Source: Ecdyonurus torrentis (Eukaryota; Arthropoda; Insecta; Ephemeroptera; Heptageniidae). Taken from it: a DNA stretch of 64,000 nucleotides. Positions 1 to 9,749 of this stretch are shown here, in pieces. Positions within the stretch are counted from its first letter, which is position 1. Every line of letters starts with the position of its first letter. Made by a program: the position numbers and the translations under genes. Location of the stretch: positions 6,822,637-6,886,636 of the forward strand of contig OX439133.1 in the NCBI GenBank assembly GCA_949318235.1. Reading direction: 5' to 3'. The notes under the pieces were generated by a model. That model did not search any database, was not told the origin of the DNA, and worked only from the letters and a program-made list of their open reading frames with translations.

Positions 1-136
1 TTTTTCTTTTGTTTATAATTTTATAATAAATTTTATCGCTGAAATCATGTGTCTCCACAATTATGTAATGTATGTGTTTGTATTGTTACTATGAAAGACA
101 GAGGTAAAACGACATGTTATGATGTTTTTACTCTAG

Positions 137-2894
137 GATGGAGTTGACTTACCCCCAGTTATAAGTTTTGACGTAGAAGACGACGTAAGAACAAGACTAC
201 CTGTATGGCAAGGTAGTTTTCTATGCTCCGACGCAGGGCGAGACGTAGCCAAGCAGTTTGTAGAGCAATACTTTGCACTGTACGATGCTGCAGAGGGCAG
301 TACGAGACAACCTTTACTGGAGGCTTACCATGATTTAGCGGTATTCTCTCTTACCAGTGCATATCCACCAGGGCAAGGTCAAAATTCTGGACCAAAGTAA
401 GTCTTTTTTGTTTTTGTTTTTCCTAATAGTTATGAAAAATCAGCTTCATATACTTGATTAATAGAAACATTTGATATCAAAAACGTATATAAATAAAGAG
501 ATAACTTGGGCAATAGAAGATAGTAAGCTCCTTCTAAATGCAATGTTTAAAGCGATACACAACCCTAAAAATAAGTATTTTTTGTTCTTTTCTAAAAATA
601 AATAAGAAAAAAAAATCTATAGAAACTAGTTTTTTATTTGAGTTTTCCAGCCCACGGGATAAGCGAGCCCCGCGAGGGTAAAGAGGGAAACTCTGACATA
701 GTAGATTTCCTTTACTGTGTGTGTAAAAAATCTGTGCACCTTTTCAGATAAGCTTACCAGGTAGAGCAAATTGTTTAATCTCATAGTAGAGGGGCGTGTA
801 CTCTATATCGTTAACCTAGCAGGGCTCGCTTATTCTGTGGACTAGAAAAGTCAAATAAACGACTTATTACTATTGATTTTTTTTAGAAAAGAACAAAAAA
901 TGCTTATTTTTAGAGTTAAGTATCGCTTTAAGAAAGTTCTCATACGGTACTTTTTTTTTTTTTTTTTTTTAATTACAAGATAAAACCTTTGTACATGTTG
1001 TATCTTGTAACCCCTCTTTAGTCTTATAAACTGTGAAGAAAATTTGTAAAATAGGTAACCTGCTGTACAATTTTTATTGTAAACCTTGATTTTGAGATGT
1101 CACAAATTCTAAAAGTTGTTTACTTTATGATTTTTACTTTTAGCAAGGGTACAATAGGATTAAGGGACATAATCTCATCTCATGATTTGAGTACAAGTTC
1201 TCATAAGTAAATTATATTAATACACTGTTTGTCACCCTATGTTTAATGCATGTTTTGTTTATTTTTTGCTCAGGTTGAACACATACATCTCAGACTCTCG
1301 TAACTTGTTGAGGATCATTGATTTAGAAAGAAGAAACAAGATGATGAGAGTTGGCAAACTTGGCATAGTAAGCTTTCTCAGTGAACTGCCAAGAACGCAA
1401 CATGATCCTGCTAGTTTTACCTTGGATCTAACTGTTGTCTCTGTAAGTACAACTACCTCCTTGTTTGTTTTTTCTTTTCTCTTTTTCCCCATATATTCAT
1501 TTTTATTGATGACGTGCTAATTTATTTTCTTAGGACAGGTAAAAAATCAAGTTATCACAGTCTTAACTGCCACGCAAAGGCATTAAAACCAAAAATACAT
1601 TATTTTAACATTTTACTGGTTGCAGTCAAAATAAGTCAATTCTGAAGGCAATGAAAAAAAAAAATAATAAAAATAAAATTGGTTGACTTTTTGACCATTG
1701 ACCGCAACCATATTTTTGGGTTCAGAATCATAAAAATCAGAGTTGTCAACTTTTGACAGTTGACATAAAACTCCCTTGGTATTACTAATATTAAAACTGT
1801 GTTGTGTTTGCAGCAACATCTCATCACCCTCTCCTTGACTGGAGTATTCCGAGAGCCAGGAGTAAAACACACCCCTCTACGTTACTTCCTACGCAAGTTT
1901 GTGCTCGTACCTGTCGGCGCAGGCTTCTGTATAGTCAACGAGATGTTGTTCGTGACGAATGCTTCTTCTACTCAAATTAAGCAAGCATTTGCTACCCCTG
2001 TTGCACCTCCTCCCCAGCAATCAGTGACCATCACTTCACCTGTACAACCTGCAGTACAGCCTGGTCACTCTGGCTTACCTGCAGGTATGACTGAGCAGCA
2101 AGTTGTCGAGGCTTTGGCTGCTCAAACCAACATGAACATCATCTGGTCTCGCAAGTAAGTTGGCACTCACTCAGGATTAATATAATCAGCACTGCTAGCT
2201 TACATACATCCTACATTTTAACCTCCCTTCATTTAAAAAATAAAAAATCAAAAAAAAATCAAAACACTTAGCATTATTTGCAATGTATTAAAAGCATTGA
2301 AACGTTAACAAAAAAAAAAAAAAAAAAAAAAAAAAACTTATGATGTAAAGAGACATTATGGATTATAAATTATCGTGGTTAGGTATGACAAATTTGAAAG
2401 AAAAGGATAGGAGAAAACTGCAAGAACCTCACCATAGTGAAGATAGTCCCATAGGTTGATGAAAATTGTTCTAGCACAGGCACACAGATAAAACAAAAAT
2501 TAGCACTCAATCCAATACAGTACGTGTGTATTTGTATTTTATCTCTGTGCTAGCAAGATTTTCACTGAGCTATGGGACTCACTTCACTGTGGTAAGGCCC
2601 TTGCTTGGTCTCTCCTGTTCTTTTCTTTCATATTAACATACTGTACCTAACGATGATGGTTTCCTTAATCATATTTTTATAACTTATTTTATTTATTAAA
2701 CACCAAGGTGTACTTATACATATATACATTGCATTGCATATATACATTGTGAATAGTAATGTTTTTCTTTTCTAATAATTCATATTATTTATAGGTGTTT
2801 AGAAGAGACAGCGTGGGATCCACACCGTGCACTGGCTGCATTCCAAGAACTTAGCACTCAAGGGAGAGTCCCGCCAGAAGCATTCCACAAATAA
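137..2894 (+). CDS. NXF1: Nuclear RNA export factor 1 (TAP), C-terminal four exons; 5' part lies outside the window
   Basis: NXF1 pairs with NXT1 and carries bulk mRNA through nuclear pores. Exons read at 137-396, 1274-1442, 1814-2154 and 2795-2894 join in one frame across GT-AG introns and encode 289 residues plus TAA. The first three exons give the NTF2-like domain: the segment ending in SFLCSDAG aligns with the start of that domain, AYHDLAVFSLTSAYPP matches its core helix and strand, FLSELPRTQHD is the hallmark NTF2-fold stretch, and FCIVNEMLFVTNAS is its last strand. A Pro/Gln-rich linker follows. The last two exons give the UBA-like TAP-C domain (EQQVVEAL, CLEETAWDPHRALAAF, ending PEAFHK), which binds FG nucleoporins. 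The RNA-binding and LRR domains must lie 5' of the window. Length and order match metazoan NXF1 C-termini. The symbol is by family; a paralogue (NXF2-like) cannot be excluded. Confidence 0.93.
547..931. mobile_element. TTAA-flanked hairpin MITE in an NXF1 intron
   Basis: Both ends read TTAAAGCGATAC and its reverse complement GTATCGCTTTAA. The next about 50 bases (an A/T-rich run around TTTTTGTTCTTTTCTAAAAA) are also inverted copies. TTAA at 547-550 and 928-931 looks like a target-site duplication, as in piggyBac-type elements. No coding capacity. It lies between the first two NXF1 exons seen here and does not disturb their splice sites. Confidence 0.7.
2371..2656. mobile_element. Hairpin MITE family A, copy in the last NXF1 intron
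   Basis: The left arm runs ATCGTGGTTAGGTATGACA, then AATTTGAAAGAAAAGGATAG, then about 60 further bases. It is mirrored by the right arm (CTATGGGACTC, GTGGTAAGGCCCTTGC, TTCTTTTCTTTCAT, CCTAACGATGAT). The same arms recur at 4689-5898 (split by a LINE), 8326-8575, 13832-14365 (split), 50815-50930 (one arm) and 51745-52185 (split), defining a dispersed non-autonomous family. Confidence 0.75.
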
Positions 2895-3361
2895 TAATTT
2901 GTAATGAACTGTCAAAATATTGTCCAGCGTGTGTGTGTGTGTGTTTATACTGGTAATAATGTACCAGGTTTTAATTTTAAATCATAAATATGTGGTTATT
3001 ATCATTTAGTTATGTCAAACATTACCTATATTATATATTTGTAAAACTAAGTATGTCACATCAGTGTGAAATTAATAGAAAAATATATAGAAAATTATTA
3101 ATTTTTAACTCAATTTTTCGTGTGTAATTTTTTTATATACATCTGTGATCCTACTTCTTTAGAAGGTAAGATAAGTATTATATTGCAAAGTATTTTAATG
3201 ATGCAGCAATTAACTATTGTTTTTAAATTTAAATCTCTGGACAAAGGTTTAAGAATGGAACTGCATTGGCCTCTGCGTTGTGGATACTGGTTGCCTATAA
3301 AGATTGTTCTCAATTTTTTGTCCAGAACTGTACTTGTTTAAAACTCAGAAAGCTGTGCTTA
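2895..3361. other. NXF1 3' flank
   Basis: AT-rich sequence after the NXF1 stop, with a short (GT)n tract near 2930-2943. No canonical AATAAA was found close to the stop, so the 3' end of NXF1 is not fixed. From about 3237 to 3336 there is a degenerate relative of the Tc1-like repeat seen at 3943 (CTCTGGACAAAGG near the left, TTGTCCAGAACTGTAC at the right). Confidence 0.5.
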
Positions 3362-3527
3362 TTGACTGATAAAATAACAACTGTTTTGAGGCTGACTTTA
3401 AGCTATTTTGCTTACATCTGCTTCCGTTTCAACATACAGTGTATGCGTAGTAAGTCAAAACGGAAGTAGATGTGAGCGAAATCTCTTAAAAGTCAGCCTC
3501 AAAATAGTTGTTCCTTTATCAGTCAAT
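3362..3527. mobile_element. Hairpin MITE family B, copy 1
   Basis: The left arm TTGACTGATAAAATAACAAC, then TGTTTTGAGGCTGACTTTA, is mirrored by AGTCAGCCTCAAAATAGTTG followed by TTCCTTTATCAGTCAA. Inner arms include CATCTGCTTCCGTTT and AAACGGAAGTAGATG. Related copies lie at about 6829-7060 (diverged), 12906-13003 and 56753-56845. Confidence 0.75.
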
Positions 3528-3691
3528 ATGTCACTATAAAATAAGTACACTCTCGGACAGCCAAAACTTTATATAAAAGTGATGCCGCTTTGGAAAAAAA
3601 TAATAATAAAAAAGGCTGAACGATGGGTGAAGTGCTTTGTTGCCAGCACACGAAACCTGCACAAAATGAAATAAAAACTGCAGGTGTATTA

Positions 3692-3725
<34 letters not shown>

Positions 3726-3942
3726 AAACTGGCAGCAAAGTAATTAACTCAACTCACTTTTTAGCCAAATTCTTTTCAAAGCGGTATCCCCTTTGATGTT
3801 AAGTTTTGGCAAGCCATGAGTGTATTTGTCAAACACTTGCAGTGCAAGTCATGGACTTGCTAGATACAAGAAATGTACTCTCTTTTTTTTTCATGTATAG
3901 TACCAGTACATGGCACTAGAAAAAAAAATAGGACATTTCATG

Positions 3943-4057
3943 TACAGCTCTGGACAAAAGTACCCGAACGGGGCAGTGGCGTTTTCTCATAAAGATAACA
4001 TAGTGTGGTTGCGAGTTGCCTATACAAATCGTTCGAGAACTTTTGGCCAGAGCTGTA
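3943..4057. mobile_element. Short Tc1/mariner-like hairpin element
   Basis: The ends TACAGCTCTGGACAAAAGTA and ACTTTTGGCCAGAGCTGTA are inverted copies flanked by TA. The CTGGACAAAAGT-type terminus resembles Tc1-like inverted repeats. At 115 bp it is too short to code for a transposase, so it is non-autonomous. The open frames across it on both strands are by-products of the inverted repeat. Confidence 0.6.
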
Positions 4058-4956
4058 CTCTGCAACCACTTGATCAACGCAAGAGCAAGGCTACTACTTT
4101 GAATACAGTTCATTAAATATAAGGTATGGGTTTAGGGGTTAAAAAAATGAGAGTATTTTATTTCAGAGTATTAATAACATTTTTTGCAGTCTTTTATTTG
4201 TAAAAGAAATTTAATACAAATATTATTAGAATTTGAGCATAAATGTTATTGATTTTATAAGGTATTAAAGGTAATAGACTCATTTTCAAAATGATGTTAG
4301 TTAAAAATTTATTTGAATGGTAAAGTTGAAAATGGGCACATTTTTTCTTCTAGAGAGTTGAAAACGATGCATAGGTTAAGTTAAATTGAATTGAATAATT
4401 TTTTATATCAAAATTTTGGTATAGCCTATATTTTGTAGTACCGGTATTGCAAATTCTGAAATTTTTAAAATAGAAAAATTTCTTCAAATTTTGAGGAAGA
4501 AAAAAAAAAAAAGAAAAAAAAAAAAAAGAAGAAGAAGAAGAAGAAGAATAGAAGTTAAAATGAAAGTTATCAATTTACAAGATTAATTAGATTAGATGGA
4601 CGCATGTAAGACTTTTTTAAACAAGTTGAAAGAAAACAAATATTGATAGTTTTTCCTCCAAATTGATCAAATCAAGGAAAAATAAAACATCGTGGTTAGG
4701 ATCAATAATAAAGAAAAGGATAGAAATACCAGCAAGGCCTTACCACAGTAAAAGTTCTATGGAGAGGTCGAGGTCTCACGTTGCACACAGTTATACTGTA
4801 GCTATAAAAAAAAAAAATTATGTAACTGAAAGCTTTTGTCATCATAGAGTTTAGTTATACATACAGTACAGTGTGCCAAAGTGAGATCTTGGCGTTTTCA
4901 TGGAACTTCTACAGTGGTAAGGCCCTTGCTGGTATTTCTTTGCTTAAATATTCATT

Positions 4957-5875
4957 TTTCAGCCAACTTTATACATTTATCCATGAAAATATTGAATAAC
5001 CACGGCTGATGATGCGTTGATGGTGGCTGAGAGTGAGGAAGAATTGCAAGAGATGATTGATAGGTTGGAAGAAAGCACAGAACAAATGGATCTGAGAATA
5101 AATGTTGGGAAAACTAAAGTAATGGTATTTGGTGGAGAAAATGATGATGGAAATGAATTCACACTGAATGGAGAAAAGCTGGAAAGAGTGAAAGAGTTTG
5201 TATATTTGGGAAGATTATATCAAGAGAATGGAAGTATAGATGGGGAGATTGAGAGGAGAGTGGCGGCAGGTAGGAAAGTAGTTGGCAGCATGGCAGGATT
5301 GGCCAAGAGTGATGCTTTATCAAACAAAGCAAAACTTACAGTGTACAATTCTGTCTTACTCCCAACTATCTTATATGGTTCTGAATCGTGGGTATGTCAG
5401 AGTAGGCATATGAGTAGGGTGAATGCTGTTGGTATGAGTTTTCTCAGAAGTATGTGTGGTAAAACAAGATTAGATAGGGTAAGGAATACTTGGGTGTTGG
5501 AGAAATGTGGAGTAAAAGAAACTGTGACTGAGAAGTATGAGAACAGTGTATTACGATGGTTTGGTCATGTTGAGAGAATGGGTGATGAAAGAATAGCAAA
5601 GCAGGTATTTCATAGTAGAGTGGATGGAAGGAGAGATAGAGGCAGGCCTAAAACATCATGGTCTGAGGTGGTTGGAAGATGTTTGAAAAATAAGAATGTA
5701 CGCAGTATGAAATGCAAAAGGAAATGTATGAAACAAGGTATGAGACTGGCGGAAGCAAGTGAAGTATGTCAGGATAGGAAGTTGTGGAGGTCTATCACTG
5801 GGTCAGGATAAAACATCTGTGTTGTTGGCTTACCCCGAAAGGGATTTATAGCGTCATGATATGTATGTATGTATG
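4957..5875 (+). mobile_element. 5'-truncated non-LTR retrotransposon (LINE) with a 12-bp target-site duplication
   Basis: TAAATATTCATT occurs at 4945-4956 and again at 5876-5887, exactly bracketing the element, as expected for a target-site duplication. The 3' end carries a short (ATGT)n tail at 5860-5875, typical of RTE-like and related LINEs. Only the 3' end of the reverse transcriptase ORF survives; 5' truncation is the usual result of incomplete reverse transcription. Confidence 0.85.
4999..5811 (+). pseudogene. LINE reverse transcriptase, C-terminal fragment
   Basis: The open frame starts just before a TADDALMVAE stretch, corresponding to the Y/F-ADD catalytic motif of reverse transcriptase (the D-D pair is kept and the aromatic residue before A is replaced). 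It continues through LRINVGKTKVM, FVYLGRLYQENGS, the thumb-like segment VYNSVLLPTILYGSESWV, LRRMC-like FLRSMCGKTRLDRVRN, and RWFGHVERM, GRPKTSW and DRKLWRSITGSG before TAA. This order is typical of non-LTR reverse transcriptases found widely in arthropods and molluscs and often auto-annotated as craniofacial development protein 2-like. It is about 264 residues from the first ATG at 5017, with no in-frame stop, so the copy is young. It lacks the endonuclease and most of the polymerase domain and cannot be autonomous. Confidence 0.88.
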
Positions 5876-5927
5876 TAAATATTCATTCTAACCTTGATTT
5901 TTTTTTTTTTTTTTGTATTTTTTTCTC

Positions 5928-5933
5928 TTTATT
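5928..5933 (-). terminator. Candidate NANS polyadenylation signal
   Basis: On the minus strand this reads AATAAA, about 240 bases after the NANS stop. It is the first canonical hexamer noticed downstream. It lies just outside the hairpin at 5942-6150. Confidence 0.35.
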
Positions 5934-5941
5934 TTACTGAT

Positions 5942-6150
5942 TGATATATTGATGCTTACCCGTCGAAGTGAACGAACTACACTTTACAAATTTGGGGAAA
6001 AATTAACGTTCTACATTTTACAATTTCCAAGTTCCCCCCATCTAGTTCTCATGTTAAAACGCGTAGAAGCGCCAAATGCAGATTATTCATTTTGAGTGAA
6101 ATTTGTAAAGTGTTGTTCGTTCACTTTGACAGGTAAACATCAATATATTT
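5942..6150. repeat. Hairpin repeat at the 3' end of NANS
   Basis: TTGATATATTGATGCTTACC and GAAGTGAACGAACTACACTT are mirrored by AGTGTTGTTCGTTCACTTTG and AGGTAAACATCAATATATTT. Arms are about 52 bp around a loop of about 100 bp. It ends about 20 bp from the NANS stop and probably lies in its 3' UTR. Confidence 0.6.
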
Positions 6151-6170
6151 GGTCTGTCCCATGTTTGTCC

Positions 6171-6713
6171 CTAATGCTGTCCATAGCTTAGTTGTAAAAA
6201 CATATCCCAATAAGTTAATTTAGGTTTCTTAATATCAGCTAACATCACAGGTTCATCTTGTTTTATATATTTAACAACTTCATAGTTTTTAAGAAGATAA
6301 TACTTAGAAGCAGGTAAACCACTTGGTTCAGCTACTTTAATACATAAATGTTGTTCAGGATTTATCTTAAATCCTATTGGTAGATCCACTTTGGCTACTA
6401 GAGATTTGCCAAGTTTTTGTTTACATGGTAGTTCACTTAATTGAAATGTTTTAAGTGGACTTCCTAAGGCTTGTTCTACTGTTCTTACTGCAGTGACCAG
6501 TTCTTTTAGTGAGGTTGGGTCAAGGGAACATGCATGGTCACTACCTCTCCATGCTTTGCATAGTGTGATGTGGCGTTCTAGTACCTGTAAACAAAAATTA
6601 ATAGAGGTTAGCTATTGAAAAACTTCTTAAAAATGTTCTGTTTTAAAACACCTAAAAGTACATCGAGTGTTTCTTATTTAAATATCTCCAGAATTAGTGC
6701 AGAAGTTTTCTTG

Positions 6714-6749
<36 letters not shown>

Positions 6750-9736
6750 CCCATGAGCGTAATGTTAAATTAGGTGACCTTAATTAACAATTAGTTTGCT
6801 ATACCTGTAAGCTCTATTGAATTAATTAAGAAGGAACCGTTTTGAGGTCAACTATGAGCAATTTTGATCACATCTGCTTCCATTTCAATGTACTATATCG
6901 ACTCTTTCGTGTCGAAATGGTTCTTCTGAAGTTATCATGAACCTGATACATGGTGCATCTGCTACAATAAACCCTATGCAGATGCACCATGCATCGGGTT
7001 TGTGATATCTTCAGAAGAGCCGCTTTGATGCGATAGAGACAATATGCAAATGCAGTAAGTCGAAATAAACAGATATATATATATATATATATATAATATA
7101 TGTGTGATCGCATAATGATTGTTTAAAACATCAAATATTTAATCGTGTTCCCGCCACCTCCCTCATGTAAGAAATTCAATCAAACATATTATGAGGGTAA
7201 CCCATAGAGTTATTATATAATCTCTTTGGGGTAACCAGTAATTAAAACTAAATTGTAGTAAAAAATTCTTGGTCTTACCCTTGCTCCGAGTGCGACTGCA
7301 GCAATAGAAATAGCAGTACCATCTTCATGACATGATAGTCCTATGTGAGCTAATGGAAAATTTTCCCTGAAACAATAATAATAAATATATGTAACAATGG
7401 ATAAAAAATCAAGCTTTAAATAAAATACTTAATAAATATAGCGGGTGTAGAATAATGATAAAAGAATATTGTGAGGATTAATTATTAATTTGTGCAATAA
7501 ATATAATATACAGGGATCACTTTGAGTGTTTATGTATGCATATGATATAAAATATACCTGTATGTATTGATGACCCTAAGATTGGCTTCGCATGCAGGAG
7601 TCGGGTAGGCAGACGTACACTGCAGTAGCACCAAGCCTGAGTGATGAGCTGTGATGATCTTATAACCTTCTTCTACAACACTCATGTCCTGCATACCTAT
7701 GGATGAACATTTGTATTGTACCGTATTATTTTTTTACATTACTTTTTTCTTTGCATAATATATTGCACTCATCAAACACTTAAATATAAATCCTATGATT
7801 CTATAGTAACAGGATGTGTGTTATATAAAATTAAATAATTAATTTCTGCTTCTATATTGCTACTATTAACATTATTATATTATTTGTGAAAGAAAACATG
7901 AAATTCATCGCATAGAATTACCTCTTTTTTTTTTTTTTTTTTTTTTTTTATTATTATTTTTTTTTTATTAGGCCTATATTTTTAGAGTAGCAAAAGCTTA
8001 AAAATCTTTTTCCTCAAATTTTCTAATTGACCTCTGTCATGTTTCCTATATCCAATCTATATCAATATTACTTTTTTTATTTTATTTTTTTATTTCACAT
8101 TATTTTACCTGTAGATAAAACCATGGCTCTTCTCATTTTAGCCACATGCTCCAGTAATGGAAAATTATCTGTATCTCCAGATCCAATTTTTATGAATGGC
8201 ACATCAATAGAATCCAATTCATCTGCGGATACCTGAAATGTCAAAATTTATGTGTATTAGAATTTTTTTTTTCCTTCTTCATATTTAATACCATGATATT
8301 TAGACAAATAAACCGTCGCCGTGATAGGTATGATTAGCATGATAAATTTGAAAGGAGAGAATAAAGAAGAAACCAACAAGGGACTTACCATTATAGTATA
8401 TCATTTTACCCATAGCTCAGTGAAAACTGAAAATCTTCCTATAAATCCTACAGCTCTAATCTTTGTACTTGCAAGATTTTCACTGAGCTATGAGACGCTC
8501 TTCACTATATCAATGATAAGAATTTTACTGGTTTCTCCTATCCTTTTCTATAAATTTATCATTAGGCATACTGGAGTTATTATTATTATTATTTTAATGC
8601 TGGTCTTAATAATATAATAAGCTTTTATTTAGAAAAATAGAAAAGAAAAGAAAAAAAGAAAAAGAAAAAGAAAAAAAGAAAAGAAAAGAAAAGAAAAAGA
8701 AAAATAGAAAAGGAAAAAGAGCTCTCTACCTGGTCCATAGCAGATGCAGTGAAAGGAATTCCAATGATTTCCTCAGCATATTCTTGCAGTTCCTTCATTT
8801 GTTTGATACTGAACTCCAAGTATTCTTTGTGTTCCCCGTAAGTCTTACCCCAGGAATTTGGTACTTCATAGTTACGAGAAAGTGCGGACGAGGTAAATTT
8901 TTCTTTCAGGCAGCTTTTTTGAAATTTTACACAATCAGCTCCATTTTCCTGTAAATTAAAGTTTATGTTGTATAGCATTATAATTTTTATAATTATACTA
9001 TATATATGAATCAAATATATTTTTATATCTAGGGTGTATGCGGATGACGTCATATTTATTGCGCTTTTAGGCCATACTGGAGTAGTGCATAACATTGCTC
9101 AGCATAGGACAAACTTCATTTAAGCCAATTTCTTTGGGAAATCAGTTATTTTTTGGTTATTTGTTATTTTTCTCACATACTTGAGATACTAATTCAACAT
9201 ATTTACAACATCAATGCTCTCAAAAATATTGCATAGTGGTTTTAAACTGGCAAAATAATTTTTTTTCCTATGCCACCCATGTTATTGAGTTATCCAACAT
9301 GGCGTCGACTTTAACATGATTGCATAGACCCTATACATATTACATTTTTTTAAAAACTTTTTTGTGCATTATGCTGAAAACAAAACTATAAAAAATAATA
9401 ATTAAAATAATTTACTATTTTAATAAAATGTAATTTTTTATTTATTTTTAATCCTGTGTGCCTAAATTAACAAAAGGACATAATTTAAAAAAAAAAATTA
9501 TAATGCATATGTTGTTAATGCATTCGAACATATAATATATGTTCGAATGCATTAACAAAAATAATATGAGGTTGAAGCGTTTAAATTAATTGGCGCACAC
9601 TTACTTTTGCAACTTTTATAAGCTGCTTCGCTATTTCCAAGTCTCCTTGATGATTTTGACCAATCTCCGCAATAATAAAACATGGGTGATTTTCTCCGAT
9701 GTATTTTCCACAGACTATTTCAAGATCTCTTGGCAT
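6171..9736 (-). CDS. NANS: N-acetylneuraminate (sialic acid) synthase, six exons, complete
   Basis: This cytosolic enzyme condenses phosphoenolpyruvate with N-acetylmannosamine (6-phosphate in animals) to make sialic acid (9-phosphate). Minus-strand exons, in order: 9605-9736, 8730-8948, 8109-8232, 7558-7696, 7279-7366 and 6171-6584. All junctions are GT-AG and in frame, giving 371 residues against about 359 in the human enzyme. The NeuB TIM-barrel domain fills exons 1-6a: PCFIIAEIGQNHQGD at residues 19-33, GADCVKFQKS, SWGKTYGEHKEYLEFS, FTASAMDQ, the GSGDTDNFP loop, LQCTSAYPTP, LGARVLERHITL and GSDHACSLDP. The C-terminal antifreeze-like (SAF) domain follows from KLGKSLVAKVDLP. The ATG at 9734-9736 opens MPRDLEIVCGKYIGENHPCF, which aligns with the human N-terminus. 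A likely 5'-UTR splice acceptor lies at 9753/9754. Head-to-head with PRIMPOL; no functional link is implied. Confidence 0.95.
6829..7060. repeat. Diverged hairpin repeat in NANS intron 5, related to MITE family B
   Basis: GGAACCGTTTTGAGGTCAAC and CACATCTGCTTCCATTTCAA resemble the family B arm at 3362. Inside sits a second inverted pair (GATGCACCATG-type sequence around 6949-6994, flanked by TTCTTCTGAAG and CTTCAGAAGAG). An (AT)n tract follows at 7073-7096. No coding potential. Confidence 0.45.
8326..8575. mobile_element. Hairpin MITE family A, copy 3, in NANS intron 2
   Basis: TAGGTATGATTAGCATGATA and AATTTGAAAGGAGAGAATAA at the left are mirrored at the right by CTTTTCTATAAATTTATCAT and TAGGCATACTGG. 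The middle carries CATAGCTCAGTGAAAACTG and its inverse TTTTCACTGAGCTATGAG. It lies between NANS exons 3 and 2 and leaves splice sites intact. Confidence 0.7.
9028..9335. mobile_element. Dispersed repeat family G (TATAGGGTGTATGC ends), copy 1, in NANS intron 1
   Basis: It starts TCTAGGGTGTATGCGGATGA and ends near TGCATAGACCCTATAC, inverted termini. The interior shares long stretches with 28902-29221 in opposite orientation: CCATACTGGAGTAGTG, GGCAAAATAA and CCATGTTATTGAGTTATCC. Further copies: 21773-22072, 42885-43217 and a diverged one at about 33050-33360. Confidence 0.65.
9512..9558. repeat. Perfect 23-bp inverted repeat with a 1-base spacer
   Basis: The left arm (opening TTGTTAATGCATTCGAACAT) is followed by a single A and then its exact reverse complement. 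It lies in NANS intron 1, about 47 bases from the exon 1 donor. It may be the closed end of an old foldback element. It contains no gene. Confidence 0.75.
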
Positions 9737-9749
9737 CGTAAGTTTTCAT
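9720..9749 (-). promoter_or_regulatory. Nine-codon upstream ORF overlapping the NANS start
   Basis: An ATG 13 bases before the NANS ATG opens a nine-codon frame (M K T Y D A K R S) that ends in TGA inside the NANS coding region, in another frame. If the 5' UTR begins at the acceptor at 9753, this is the first AUG on the message. It could lower translation from the NANS start. Sequence observation only. Confidence 0.4.

Larger units (their letters stand above)
4689..5898. mobile_element. Hairpin MITE family A, copy 2, interrupted by a LINE
   Basis: The left arm begins ATCGTGGTTAGGATCAATAA and continues into GCAAGGCCTTACCACAGT. The right arm (ACAGTGGTAAGGCCCTTGC, GGTATTTCTTTG) runs to about 4956, stops at the LINE, and resumes after it with TCTAACCTTGAT at 5887-5898. 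The MITE is therefore older than the LINE insertion. Confidence 0.65.

Noticed and set aside
1239..1520. Longer ORF around the second NXF1 exon
   Set aside because: The NXF1 match stops at the splice sites 1274 and 1442; the outer parts are intron.
3910..4116. Overlapping plus and minus ORFs of 65-68 codons
   Set aside because: They cover a Tc1-like inverted-repeat element and owe their openness to it; there is no protein-like pattern.
8625..9095. 156-codon minus-strand ORF
   Set aside because: Only 8730-8948 is real (NANS exon 2). The rest reads through the flanking introns, including an A/G-rich tract.
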